32,793 nucleotides of DNA, from contig PABN01000004.1 of assembly GCA_002699555.1 (NCBI GenBank), positions 1 through 32,793 on the forward strand, in the 5' to 3' direction. The DNA comes from Dehalococcoidia bacterium (lineage in GTDB: Bacteria; Actinomycetota; Acidimicrobiia; Acidimicrobiales; MedAcidi-G1). A program made the translations under genes and the position numbers. Below, piece after piece: positions 8,485-17,715 of the stretch (the first letter of the stretch is position 1; every line of letters starts with the position of its first letter). The notes under the pieces were generated by a model that did not search any database, was not told where the DNA came from, and saw only the letters and a program-made list of their open reading frames with translations.

Positions 8485-9714
8485 ATGATTCCTGCCCTAT
8501 TACATGCCTTTTCCAAACCGACTTCAGAGGATTTTCATACTTTGGTTCGTTCGGAAGGTGTTCGAGTTTGGGACAACAAAGGTAACGAATATATCGATGG
8601 ACTTGGTGGACTCTGGTATTGCCAGATAGGGCATGGAAGGCCTGAGTTGATTGAAGCGATTACTGAACAATTACAAAAAATGAGTTCATATCACACCTTT
8701 GCTCCTATGGGGAGCGATGTGTCAGATGCAGCAGCTGAAAGAATCCGTTCTGTTTCACCTTTTCCGGACGGTCGCGTTTTTCTTTGCTGTTCGGGCTCTG
8801 AATCAATTGATACTGCAATAAAAATACTGAGAAAAATACCTATTTTAAGAAAACAACCGGAACGTCAAATCATCTTGAGGCGTGGTCGGGGTTATCACGG
8901 TGTAAATATTGGTGGAACCACCATGCAAGGTATCCCAGCTAACCGTGAAGGTTGGGGTGATTTATTCCCGAATGTAATAGAGATTGATCCAACCAATATT
9001 GAATCTGCTGCTTCAATATTCGCAGAATATGGTGAACAAATAGCAGGAGTTGTAACTGAACCACTGCAAGGTGCTGGCGGAGTTTTTCCACCCCAGCCAG
9101 GGTATCTCGAAGGTTTGAGGAGATTATGCGACGATTACGGCGCACTTCTTGTTTTTGATGAAGTGATTACTGGTTTTGGTCGAACCGGTAATTGGTTTGC
9201 CTCTGACACTTATGGTGTAAAACCCGACATCATTACTTTCGCAAAAGGTGTCACAAGCGGTTACCAGCCATTAGGAGGAGTTTTAATGAGTAGAACAGTT
9301 TGTGATGTGCTTGAATCTGATCAAGATTTTATATTTATGCATGGTTATACCTATAGCGGACACCCAGCAGCATCTGCTGCTGCTATAGAGAACATAAATA
9401 TTATCGAAGACGAAGGATTAGTCCAGAGGGCAGAAGTAGTAGGTGACAGACTTTCTGAGGGACTTAAAGCTTTAGAAAAAGATGGAATTTTTTCTGAAGT
9501 CCGAGGTGTAGGAGCTATATGGGCTGCTCAGATCACAGATGCATCCACTGAGCAAGGCTTAGTCATACGTGACAAGATGACTGAAATGGGAGTTATCTGT
9601 CGGGCCATAAATGGAGCATTGGCATTTTGTCCACCGCTCGTGATAGAAGAAAACGATATTGATTCGATTGTTGATACAGCTGCAAAAGCAGTTGAAGAGG
9701 TTACCGCAAAGTGA
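8485..9714 (+). CDS. Class III (PLP) aminotransferase, putrescine/omega-aminotransferase-like
   Basis: LVFDEVITGFGRTGNWFASDTYGVKPDIITFAKGVTSGYQPLGG contains the PLP lysine and the class III signature. Confidence 0.92.
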   Translation: MIPALLHAFSKPTSEDFHTLVRSEGVRVWDNKGNEYIDGLGGLWYCQIGHGRPELIEAITEQLQKMSSYHTFAPMGSDVSDAAAERIRSVSPFPDGRVFLCCSGSESIDTAIKILRKIPILRKQPERQIILRRGRGYHGVNIGGTTMQGIPANREGWGDLFPNVIEIDPTNIESAASIFAEYGEQIAGVVTEPLQGAGGVFPPQPGYLEGLRRLCDDYGALLVFDEVITGFGRTGNWFASDTYGVKPDIITFAKGVTSGYQPLGGVLMSRTVCDVLESDQDFIFMHGYTYSGHPAASAAAIENINIIEDEGLVQRAEVVGDRLSEGLKALEKDGIFSEVRGVGAIWAAQITDASTEQGLVIRDKMTEMGVICRAINGALAFCPPLVIEENDIDSIVDTAAKAVEEVTAK

Positions 9715-10805
9715 AACGTCCACCTATAAGAACTCTTGAACTTTCTGGAACACCTGAAAGCATCGGTCACGAGCATGGGAAGACTTTTGCAGATGAAATT
9801 CGTGCCTATACAAAAGACAGGATTGAACTTGTTTCTTCAGGCTTGTGGTCAGGTGGATCAATATCTGAAACTGAAGTAATAGAAATTGCAGAATCAATGT
9901 TGCCAGCTCACCAAAATTTTGATGAAGATTTGCACGCTGAGATGTTGGCCCTTGCCAGTGCAGCAGGGATTTCGCCGGCAGAAGCAGTAATAGTTGGAGG
10001 TTTTACCGATTTTGTTGATGCTGTAAGAGCGGTAATAGGGGCGGAAACACCTGGAGAACTTCAAGAAGATGATTGCACCTCGATGATTATTCCTGATTCT
10101 CGAGCTCATGGTTCAGGGTTTTTAGCTCAAACATGGGATATGCATGACACCGCAACTGACCATGTGTTGCTTTTAAAGATTATCCCTACCGATCAACCTG
10201 CCAGTCTGATATTTACAACTACTGGGTGTCTCGGTCAACTGGGGATGAATGATGCAGGTGTTGCTGTTGGAATTAATAATCTCAACTGTCTTGATGGAAA
10301 GCGCGGTGTTACTTGGACTTCAGTAGTTAGGGGCATGTTAAAAGCTGAAAGTTCAACCGAAGCTTTGAATGTACTTCTTGAGGCTGACCTTGCAGGTGCT
10401 CATAACTATTTGATATTTGATAGTTCTGGTGATGGCTACAACATCGAAGCTATGCCTTCCGTTAGACCTGTAATAACACTTGGTTCAGACCCATTAGTTC
10501 ATACGAATCATACGATTCAATCTGAAGCCAGTGATGTCCAAGCCAGCCGTGATGCTTCTCTTTTAGAAAGTTCAGTTCGTCGTTTGGAAAAGGCTCAAGA
10601 GATTTTAGAAGAAGGAACCGTTGACTCAGATCGATTAATGACACTTACGCGAGATCCTGAAGCAATTTGTCAAACCGCTAAAGAACCATATTTTATTGAA
10701 TCTAGCGGGGCAGCAATTATGAGACCCGCTACCCAAGATTTTTGGGCATGTTGGGGACGACCAGCTGAAAACGAATATGAGAGTGTGGATTGGCCCCATG
10801 GGTAA
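9711..10805 (+). CDS. C45 family (acyl-CoA:6-APA acyltransferase-like) autoproteolytic Ntn hydrolase/acyltransferase
   Basis: Candidate autocleavage nucleophile Cys122 in QEDDCTSMIIPDSRAHGSGFLAQTWDMHD (codon 10074-10076), then TTTGCLGQLGMNDAGVAVGINNL and HTNHT. GTG start overlaps the upstream stop by 4 bp. Confidence 0.85.
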   Translation: MKRPPIRTLELSGTPESIGHEHGKTFADEIRAYTKDRIELVSSGLWSGGSISETEVIEIAESMLPAHQNFDEDLHAEMLALASAAGISPAEAVIVGGFTDFVDAVRAVIGAETPGELQEDDCTSMIIPDSRAHGSGFLAQTWDMHDTATDHVLLLKIIPTDQPASLIFTTTGCLGQLGMNDAGVAVGINNLNCLDGKRGVTWTSVVRGMLKAESSTEALNVLLEADLAGAHNYLIFDSSGDGYNIEAMPSVRPVITLGSDPLVHTNHTIQSEASDVQASRDASLLESSVRRLEKAQEILEEGTVDSDRLMTLTRDPEAICQTAKEPYFIESSGAAIMRPATQDFWACWGRPAENEYESVDWPHG

Positions 10806-11466
10806 AGAACCATTTATTCATTTGGGTGAAACTTCAGGAATTAGATATATGAATCCTCTAATTGATTGGGTTGGGGATATGGCTCAATTAGAACTATCTT
10901 CATTTCCTACCTCTGATCCCGAAGACCTTTATAACGAGAGTGAACTAAAAGTATTGGTCGAAGATTTTTCAGAAGGTTGTTTTGTTGGATTTGATCAAGA
11001 GAATGTTGTCGCCATGGGTCTCGGTATTAGAGTTCATTTTGATCTTGATCAACCTCTTCACACAGTGCATGACATAGTTCCCGGTAATGAAACTTCTGGA
11101 CATCATCCAGATGGGGATTGGTATTATGGCACTTCAATAGCGGTAAGTAAGCAATATCGTAAACGCGGTATTGGAAACGAGCTTTACAAGCTAAGGAAAG
11201 AGGTGTGCCAGTGTTTTAATCTCCGGGGAATTGTTGCTGGAGGAGTTATGCCTGGATACGTGGACTATAAGACTGATTATTCAGCTGATGAATATATAGA
11301 ACTGGTGCGGAAGGGTGAGATTTACGACCCTACTCTTACGTTTCAGAGGGATAATGGGTTTCAACTTGTTTGTGCATTACCTAATTACATAGTTAATCCT
11401 GAGATTGATAATAACGCTGCATTAATAGTGTGGCAGAACCCCGATTATGTGGTGGTTAACCGATGA
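10798..11466 (+). CDS. GNAT family N-acetyltransferase
   Basis: GTSIAVSKQYRKRGIGNELYKLRKEVC is the acetyl-CoA binding motif A. The ORF track starts at 10777; ATG 10798 gives an 8-bp overlap with the C45 gene, so the exact start is unclear. Confidence 0.82.
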   Translation: MGKEPFIHLGETSGIRYMNPLIDWVGDMAQLELSSFPTSDPEDLYNESELKVLVEDFSEGCFVGFDQENVVAMGLGIRVHFDLDQPLHTVHDIVPGNETSGHHPDGDWYYGTSIAVSKQYRKRGIGNELYKLRKEVCQCFNLRGIVAGGVMPGYVDYKTDYSADEYIELVRKGEIYDPTLTFQRDNGFQLVCALPNYIVNPEIDNNAALIVWQNPDYVVVNR

Positions 11467-12437
11467 CTGATATTAATGAAGGGGATCAAGCTTTCAGGGC
11501 TGGTTCTTTAAAAGGGAAAGAGATGGAAATGCCTTTTGGGGGGGCTCTTTCTTTTCTTCGAAGGAAGTACACACGAGAAATTGACTCAGCTGACATTGTC
11601 GTGTCTGGCATACCATTTGATATGGCTACTTCAAATCGTCCAGGAGCCCGCTTCGGACCTCGAGCGCTTAGAGCGGCGTCAGTGGGACTTGCTGAACTCG
11701 AGGCGTATCCGTTCGGTTTCGATCCATTTGATTTTGTTGCTGTGGCAGATTACGGAGATTGCTTTATCGATTATGGGTATCCACAGAATGCAACAGATTT
11801 AATTGAACGCCATGCTGACCAAATCATAGATACAGATTCGATGATGGTAAGTATGGGAGGCGATCATTATGTTACTTACCCGCTATTAAAGGCTCATGCA
11901 AAGAAGTTTGGTCCCTTGTCTTTAATACATTTTGACGCCCATTGTGATACATGGCCAGATGATGGAACTCGCCAAGACCATGGATCAATGTTCCTTCGGG
12001 CTGTGCGTGAGGAAATAGTTGACCCATCAACTTCGGTTCAAATTGGTATTAGAACACATAATCAGGACACGTTTGGTTTCACCGTTTTGGGAGCTCCGTG
12101 GGTTCACAGGGAAGGTATTCCTGCAGTGATTGAAGTAATTAGAGAAATCGTCGGCAATAGGTCAGCATATTTAACTTTCGATATTGACTGTTTAGACCCG
12201 GCATTTGCACCTGGGACTGGGACTCCTGTTGCGGGTGGTCTTAGCTCGGCTCAGGCGCTTGAAGCGATACGCTCGCTTGGCGAATTCGAAATTGTTGGAA
12301 TGGATCTTGTTGAAGTGGCACCGCAATATGATGTTGGTGAAATCACGGCTATTGCTGGTGCCACGATCCTTCACGATTTTATTTGTTTACAGGCGATTAA
12401 AGCTGGAGCCATCCATTCGCCTTTTGGAAGAGTTTAG
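11463..12437 (+). CDS. Agmatinase/arginase family ureohydrolase
   Basis: Metal-binding motifs GGDHYVTY, IHFDAHCDTW and LTFDIDCLDPAFAPGTGTPVAGGLSS. Substrate (agmatine or other guanidino compound) not determinable from sequence alone. Confidence 0.9.
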   Translation: MTDINEGDQAFRAGSLKGKEMEMPFGGALSFLRRKYTREIDSADIVVSGIPFDMATSNRPGARFGPRALRAASVGLAELEAYPFGFDPFDFVAVADYGDCFIDYGYPQNATDLIERHADQIIDTDSMMVSMGGDHYVTYPLLKAHAKKFGPLSLIHFDAHCDTWPDDGTRQDHGSMFLRAVREEIVDPSTSVQIGIRTHNQDTFGFTVLGAPWVHREGIPAVIEVIREIVGNRSAYLTFDIDCLDPAFAPGTGTPVAGGLSSAQALEAIRSLGEFEIVGMDLVEVAPQYDVGEITAIAGATILHDFICLQAIKAGAIHSPFGRV

Positions 12438-12471
12438 AATATGGGAACTTATTTTAGAGAGATAAAACAAA

Positions 12472-13533
12472 ATGACTTCTGCAGTTGAACTGAGTGGAAT
12501 AACGAAACGGTTTGGTGATGTAGTTGCTGTTGACAATGTTGACTTGTCAATTGCCGATGGAGAGTTTTTTGCGATGTTGGGACCCAGTGGGTGTGGGAAA
12601 ACAACAACTTTACGTCTGATTGCTGGTTTGGAATTTCCTACTGAAGGAAGTCTTTCAATTTTTGGTCAAGAAGTAGGGACATTAACGCCTGATAAAAGAC
12701 CAGTTAATACCGTTTTCCAAAACTATGCATTATTTCCCCATCTGACTGTTTTAGAAAATGTTGGATTCGGTTTGAAAATGCAAGGTATCGATAAAGAAAC
12801 GACACGTAGAAGGTCTATGGAAATGATTGAGTTGGTTCAACTCGATGGTTTAGCTGAACGAAAACCTTCACAAATGTCAGGTGGGCAACAACAGCGAGTC
12901 GCGCTTGCTAGAGCTTTAGTAAATCAACCAAAAGTATTGCTTTTAGATGAACCCCTTGGCGCACTTGATTTGAAACTTCGGCAAGAGATGCAACTTGAAT
13001 TGAAGAAACTTCAAAGAGATGTTGGCATCAGTTTTGTTTTTGTTACACATGATCAAGAAGAAGCTCTCACAATGTCAGACCGTATTGCGGTTATGGATGA
13101 TGGCAAGTTACTCCAAGTAGCTACACCTGAAGAAATATATGAGCGTCCTGCAAACCGGTTTGTGGCTGATTTTATAGGTCAGACAAATTTGCTCGAAGGT
13201 ACTGTTTCAGATTCAGAAACTGTAATTCTTGAAAATGGTGTTTCTGTCAGAGCTAAAAATGGATTTAGTGCAGGAACTCATGTTGCAGTTAGTCTTCGAC
13301 CCGAGCGTGCTCATATTCAATCTCAAGGTGAATTTGAAGAAGGTTGGTCACATGTAAATGGTTTTGTTGAAACAGTTACTTATTTGGGTAACGCGCTTAT
13401 TTACGGCATAAAACTCGATTGGATGGATCTTGAGGTTCGTGAAGAAAACCATCCTGGGGTTGAGCTTTATAAGCCGGGTGCAGAAATTACTGTTAGCTGG
13501 GACCCTGATGCAATCTCTGTGGTTTCTGACTGA
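12472..13533 (+). CDS. potA: Spermidine/putrescine-type ABC transporter ATP-binding protein (PotA-like)
   Basis: Walker A GPSGCGKTT, signature MSGGQQQRVALARAL, Walker B VLLLDEPLGALD, C-terminal TOBE-like region; followed by potB/C/D-like genes. Confidence 0.9.
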   Translation: MTSAVELSGITKRFGDVVAVDNVDLSIADGEFFAMLGPSGCGKTTTLRLIAGLEFPTEGSLSIFGQEVGTLTPDKRPVNTVFQNYALFPHLTVLENVGFGLKMQGIDKETTRRRSMEMIELVQLDGLAERKPSQMSGGQQQRVALARALVNQPKVLLLDEPLGALDLKLRQEMQLELKKLQRDVGISFVFVTHDQEEALTMSDRIAVMDDGKLLQVATPEEIYERPANRFVADFIGQTNLLEGTVSDSETVILENGVSVRAKNGFSAGTHVAVSLRPERAHIQSQGEFEEGWSHVNGFVETVTYLGNALIYGIKLDWMDLEVREENHPGVELYKPGAEITVSWDPDAISVVSD

Positions 13534-14435
13534 TGAAGACTGTGGTTAGAGCGGATACTGAAACTGCGACTGCAACACCAGAATTTGAAAAGGCAGCACT
13601 TCGCCAAGAATCAAGACGCGGTCTCTTTCTTGCCATGCCTGCTTATTTATATTTGATTTTTTTCTTCGTAATCTCACTTTTCATAGTTTTTATTTATAGT
13701 TTTGCTACTCGAAACCGTTTTGGTGGCACTGATCTATCCGGATGGAATTTGGATAGTTACGCAAGGATTAGTGAACCAATAGTTAGAGATGTTTTATTTC
13801 GATCCGTATGGCTTGCTTTTCTGACCACAGTAATTTGTTTGGTTATTGCATACCCTTTTGCTTATTTTCTTTCAACGCGTCGAGTAGCTGTAAGAAACAT
13901 CATGTTGGTATTTGTGATGATTCCCTTTTGGACAAATTTTTTAGTTCGGAATTTTGCTTGGAGAGTGATATTGGGGAACGACGGTCCTCTAACTAATACC
14001 ACCGAATTTTTGGGCCTAGGTTCTGCAGAACTTCTATTCACACAAACCGCAGTTGTGCTGGGTCTTGTCTATGGCTACTTACCTTTTATGATTCTTCCTC
14101 TGTACGCGGCTATAGAGAGAATAGATCGACGTTTATTAGAAGCAAGTAGGGATCTTTACGGGACAGGATTGCAATCTTTTCGACATGTGCTTTTCCCTCT
14201 GTCAATGCCGGGTGTAATAGCTGGATCAATCCTAGTTTTTGTGCCAAGTCTAGGAGCTTATGTGACACCAGAAATCTTAGGTGGAGCTAAAACCACATTA
14301 CTTGGAAGCTATATCGTCACTCAATTTCTCACCGCTAGAAACTGGCCTTTTGGTGCGGCGCTTTCTTTCGTTCTTATGTTAGTGATGTTAGTAACCACAA
14401 TTGTTTACTTCCGAAAAGGTGGCAGAACGTTATGA
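13533..14435 (+). CDS. potB: ABC transporter permease (PotB-like)
   Basis: Multiple TM helices; permease motif ASRDLYGTGLQSFRHVLFPLSMPGVIAGSILVFVPSLGAYVTPEILGG. Confidence 0.88.
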   Translation: MKTVVRADTETATATPEFEKAALRQESRRGLFLAMPAYLYLIFFFVISLFIVFIYSFATRNRFGGTDLSGWNLDSYARISEPIVRDVLFRSVWLAFLTTVICLVIAYPFAYFLSTRRVAVRNIMLVFVMIPFWTNFLVRNFAWRVILGNDGPLTNTTEFLGLGSAELLFTQTAVVLGLVYGYLPFMILPLYAAIERIDRRLLEASRDLYGTGLQSFRHVLFPLSMPGVIAGSILVFVPSLGAYVTPEILGGAKTTLLGSYIVTQFLTARNWPFGAALSFVLMLVMLVTTIVYFRKGGRTL

Positions 14436-15262
14436 GCACCTCGGTGGAACCACGTGGTTGGGCTAAAGCAGCTTTACATGTAAACGGTTGGTTCGTTTAT
14501 ATGTTTTTCTATGCACCTATAGTTTTGCTCGTTATCTATTCATTCAGTAATAGTAGAAATGTAGGTACTTGGGGAGGTTTCACACTCGATTGGTATCGTG
14601 ATTTTTTTGATAGCTCGAATGCCCGTGGAGCATTATCAAATTCAGTGAAAATAGCGATTTTCTCTACCATCATTTCTGTCGTACTTGGAACTATGGCAGC
14701 GTTATCGCTCGAACGTTTTACATTCCGAGGAAAGAAAGTTTTTGATGCTCTTCTTTATTTGCCGATAATCATCCCTGACGTAACTATGGCAGTAATGATG
14801 CTGCTGTTCTTTGGTGAATTTTTTGATGTCCTTGACGCTTTGTTTGGTCTTGGGCTACGAAAAGGTTTCTGGTCAATTTCAATAAGCCATATTGCCTTCA
14901 ATATCAGTTTCGTATCAGTTGTAGTTCGGGCTCGTCTCGCTGGTATGGATACGGACTTGGAAGAGGCAGCAATTGACTTGTATGCCTCTAGATGGAAAGC
15001 TTTTCGTTATGTCACATTCCCACAGATAGTTCCTGGAATTGCGGGAGGTGCACTCTTAGCTATGACCTTGTCCCTTGACGATGTTGTAATTACTCAGTTT
15101 GTTGCGGGCCCGGGTTGGACGACATTACCTGTATATGTCTTTGGACTGATACGCAAGGGTGTAACTCCTTTAATCAATGCAGTTTCAGTGACTATGCTTG
15201 TGGTCTCAATGCTTCTGGTTGTGCTATCTATTGTCGCTCAACGAGTAAGAAGAAGCGGTTAA
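14432..15262 (+). CDS. potC: ABC transporter permease (PotC-like)
   Basis: EEAAIDLYASRWKAFRYVTFPQIVPGIAGGALLAMTLSLDDVVITQFVAGPG; ATGA overlap with potB-like gene. Confidence 0.88.
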   Translation: MSTSVEPRGWAKAALHVNGWFVYMFFYAPIVLLVIYSFSNSRNVGTWGGFTLDWYRDFFDSSNARGALSNSVKIAIFSTIISVVLGTMAALSLERFTFRGKKVFDALLYLPIIIPDVTMAVMMLLFFGEFFDVLDALFGLGLRKGFWSISISHIAFNISFVSVVVRARLAGMDTDLEEAAIDLYASRWKAFRYVTFPQIVPGIAGGALLAMTLSLDDVVITQFVAGPGWTTLPVYVFGLIRKGVTPLINAVSVTMLVVSMLLVVLSIVAQRVRRSG

Positions 15263-15316
15263 GCGCTATTATCGCTTTTAAGTAGGTCTAGTTGGCCTCA
15301 GAGGGGAAAGAAATAT

Positions 15317-16423
15317 ATGAGAAATTTGAAACGTTTTAGGTATTTAGCTGTTCTACTTGCTTTAGCTTTAGCAGTTTCTTCTTGTGGAAGCGACAGTGAT
15401 GAAGCCGCTGTAGCTGACTGTGAATTAAATCAAGTAGATGGTGATTTGGCTTTGTATAACTGGGCTGAATACATCGATGAAGAACAACTAGCTGAGTTCG
15501 CAGCAGAATATGGCATCAGCGCAACTATGGATGTTTATGATTCTAATGAAGCGATGCAACCAATCATTTCTGCAGGTAATTCTGGTTATGACGTTATTGT
15601 GCCGTCTGACTACATGGTTTCTATTCTTATCGCAGATAAAAAAGTCCAGAAACTGAATTCTGACGCTATTCCGAATGCTAAAAATATCTCAGCTGATTTT
15701 AGTGGTTTGTATTATGACCCTTCTGGCGAATACACGGTTCCATATCAGTGGGGTACTACCGGTATAGGAGTTAATACGGCAGTTGTTGGAAAAGATTTCC
15801 CACGTTCTTGGGGATTAATTTTTGATCCGAGCATTTCGGGTGCTTTTGATGGGAAGATCCAGTTGCTAAATGACCCACGCGAGACGATGGGAGCGGCACT
15901 GAAGTATCTTGGTTACTCACTAAACACGACAGACAAGGGTGAATTAGACAAGGCAAAGGATTTGGTCTCGTCAACCGCTGACAGACTGGCTGCTTTTAAT
16001 ACAGATTCTGCTGATGAATTCCTAACCAGTGGAGAAACTGTAATTGGACACGGATATTCAGGTGATATGTTCGTTCAATTCTTGGAGACAGATAATCCTG
16101 AGGATTACGTTTATTTTGTTCCTGAGGAAGGTGGAACAAGATGGATAGACAATATGGGAATTCCTTTTGATGCCCCACATCCATGCACCGCACATACCTT
16201 CATTAACTGGCTACTTGGTGCAGACCAAGGAGCTGCTCTTTCCAATTGGAACTACTATGGAACCCCTAATGATGCTGCTGTAGCAGGTCTTGACGAAGAT
16301 CTGCTTGATTTCGTCAATGATCCTGAATTGTTAGCAGGTGGTGTTGATTCACTTGAAGAGATTGAGGATACAGGTGATTTTGAAATCAATTATGCTGACG
16401 CTTTCGTGGAAGCCAAAGGTTGA
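15317..16423 (+). CDS. potD: Spermidine/putrescine-type extracellular solute-binding lipoprotein (PotD-like)
   Basis: Signal peptide with lipobox-like ALAVSSCGSD; LALYNWAEYIDEEQLAEFAAEYGI and NSGYDVIVPSDYMVSILI are typical PotD/PotF motifs. Confidence 0.9.
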   Translation: MRNLKRFRYLAVLLALALAVSSCGSDSDEAAVADCELNQVDGDLALYNWAEYIDEEQLAEFAAEYGISATMDVYDSNEAMQPIISAGNSGYDVIVPSDYMVSILIADKKVQKLNSDAIPNAKNISADFSGLYYDPSGEYTVPYQWGTTGIGVNTAVVGKDFPRSWGLIFDPSISGAFDGKIQLLNDPRETMGAALKYLGYSLNTTDKGELDKAKDLVSSTADRLAAFNTDSADEFLTSGETVIGHGYSGDMFVQFLETDNPEDYVYFVPEEGGTRWIDNMGIPFDAPHPCTAHTFINWLLGADQGAALSNWNYYGTPNDAAVAGLDEDLLDFVNDPELLAGGVDSLEEIEDTGDFEINYADAFVEAKG

Positions 16424-16435
16424 TTTAAGTATTTA

Positions 16436-16471
16436 AAAAAGTGGGGTCTCTGTATAGGGACCCCACTTTTT
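16436..16471. terminator. Strong intrinsic bidirectional terminator between convergent genes
   Basis: AAAAAGTGGGGTC...GACCCCACTTTTT hairpin: 13-bp perfect stem, A-tract on the left and T-tract on the right. Confidence 0.9.
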
Positions 16472-16500
16472 AATTTGTATTGCAGATAATTAAAGAAGCT

Positions 16501-17715
16501 TTATTTTAATACTTCAGCCATTGTGTCGATAACTTGACCTATTTCTTTGTCACTAATAGTTAACGGAGGGCAAATTGCGAGTCCGGTATTTAAGGGTCTC
16601 AAAATAACTCCCTTAGAACGAATTTCATTTCTGATTTGCATAGGATCCTGTTCAATTTCAACCGCGTATACTGCACCGGTTCCGCGCCAAGATTCAATGA
16701 GGTTATCTGACTGTAATGATTTCAATCCATTTTGGATCTGTTCTCCAACATGATTAGCTCGATCGACTAAAGATTCACGTTCCATCAATTCCAAATTTGC
16801 AATACCAGCTGCACAAGATGTTGGATGACCAGAATAGGTATAGCCAGTCCTGAGAACGAAATCAGGTTCTTCAAGAGTGTCACAAACATTTCTAGAAACA
16901 ATTACGCCTGACAGAGGTAGATATCCAGAAGTAACACCTTTCGCAAAAGTCATTAAATCAGGAGTTACCCCAAAATGTTGAGCTCCAAACCATCTACCAG
17001 TTCGACCAAACCCGCAAATAACTTCATCAAAAATCAGTAAAGCACCGTAATCATCGCAGAGTTTCCGCAGACCCTCTAAATAGCCATCGGAAGGTGGATA
17101 AACTCCGCCAGCACCTTGTATGGGTTCAACAATTATCGCGGCGACCTGGCTTCCATGATTTGCAAAAATGGTTGCAGCCGCTTCGAGGTCATTATTTGGG
17201 ACTTCCATAAAGTGAGGTACCAAATCACCCCAGCCTTCTCGATTTGGTGCAATCCCCTGAGCACTCGTTCCTCCGAAATTAGTGCCGTGATAACCGTTCG
17301 TGCGTCGAATTATGATTTGCTTTTCGTTTTCTCCACGTAATTGTTGATAGAGCCTCGAGAGTTTTAGAGCAGTGTCTACTGCTTCTGAACCAGAACAGCC
17401 TAGAAATACACGGCCGTCAGGATGAGGTGATCTTTCAGCCACCATTTCAGCTAATTGTGCTGCTGGCCCATTAGTGAAAGGGTCAAAGACGTTGTAAGCC
17501 TCGAGAGTTTTCATCTGTTTTGTTACAGCTTCAATAATTTCAGTTCTTCCATGGCCAATCTGGCAAAGCCAAAGGTTAGCCATAGCGTCTATGTATTGGT
17601 TGTCTTGATCATCCCAGAGCAGGCAACCTTCGCCGCGAACAATGTTCACAAAGTCAGATTCTGCTTTTGAGGGTGGAGCAAATCCGTGAAGTAAAGAATG
17701 TGTCTTTTGTGTCAT
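16501..17715 (-). CDS. Class III (PLP) aminotransferase, paralogue of the gene at 8485
   Basis: LIFDEVICGFGRTGRWFGAQHFGVTPDLMTFAKGVTSGYLPLSG; visibly similar throughout to the 8485-9714 product. Confidence 0.92.
   Translation of the reverse strand: MTQKTHSLLHGFAPPSKAESDFVNIVRGEGCLLWDDQDNQYIDAMANLWLCQIGHGRTEIIEAVTKQMKTLEAYNVFDPFTNGPAAQLAEMVAERSPHPDGRVFLGCSGSEAVDTALKLSRLYQQLRGENEKQIIIRRTNGYHGTNFGGTSAQGIAPNREGWGDLVPHFMEVPNNDLEAAATIFANHGSQVAAIIVEPIQGAGGVYPPSDGYLEGLRKLCDDYGALLIFDEVICGFGRTGRWFGAQHFGVTPDLMTFAKGVTSGYLPLSGVIVSRNVCDTLEEPDFVLRTGYTYSGHPTSCAAGIANLELMERESLVDRANHVGEQIQNGLKSLQSDNLIESWRGTGAVYAVEIEQDPMQIRNEIRSKGVILRPLNTGLAICPPLTISDKEIGQVIDTMAEVLK

Noticed and set aside
15261-15277. AAGCG-7nt-CGCTT hairpin between potC and potD as a terminator or RNA-processing site
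   Set aside because: Only a 5-bp stem without a proper T-tract; could affect mRNA stability but not supportable from sequence.
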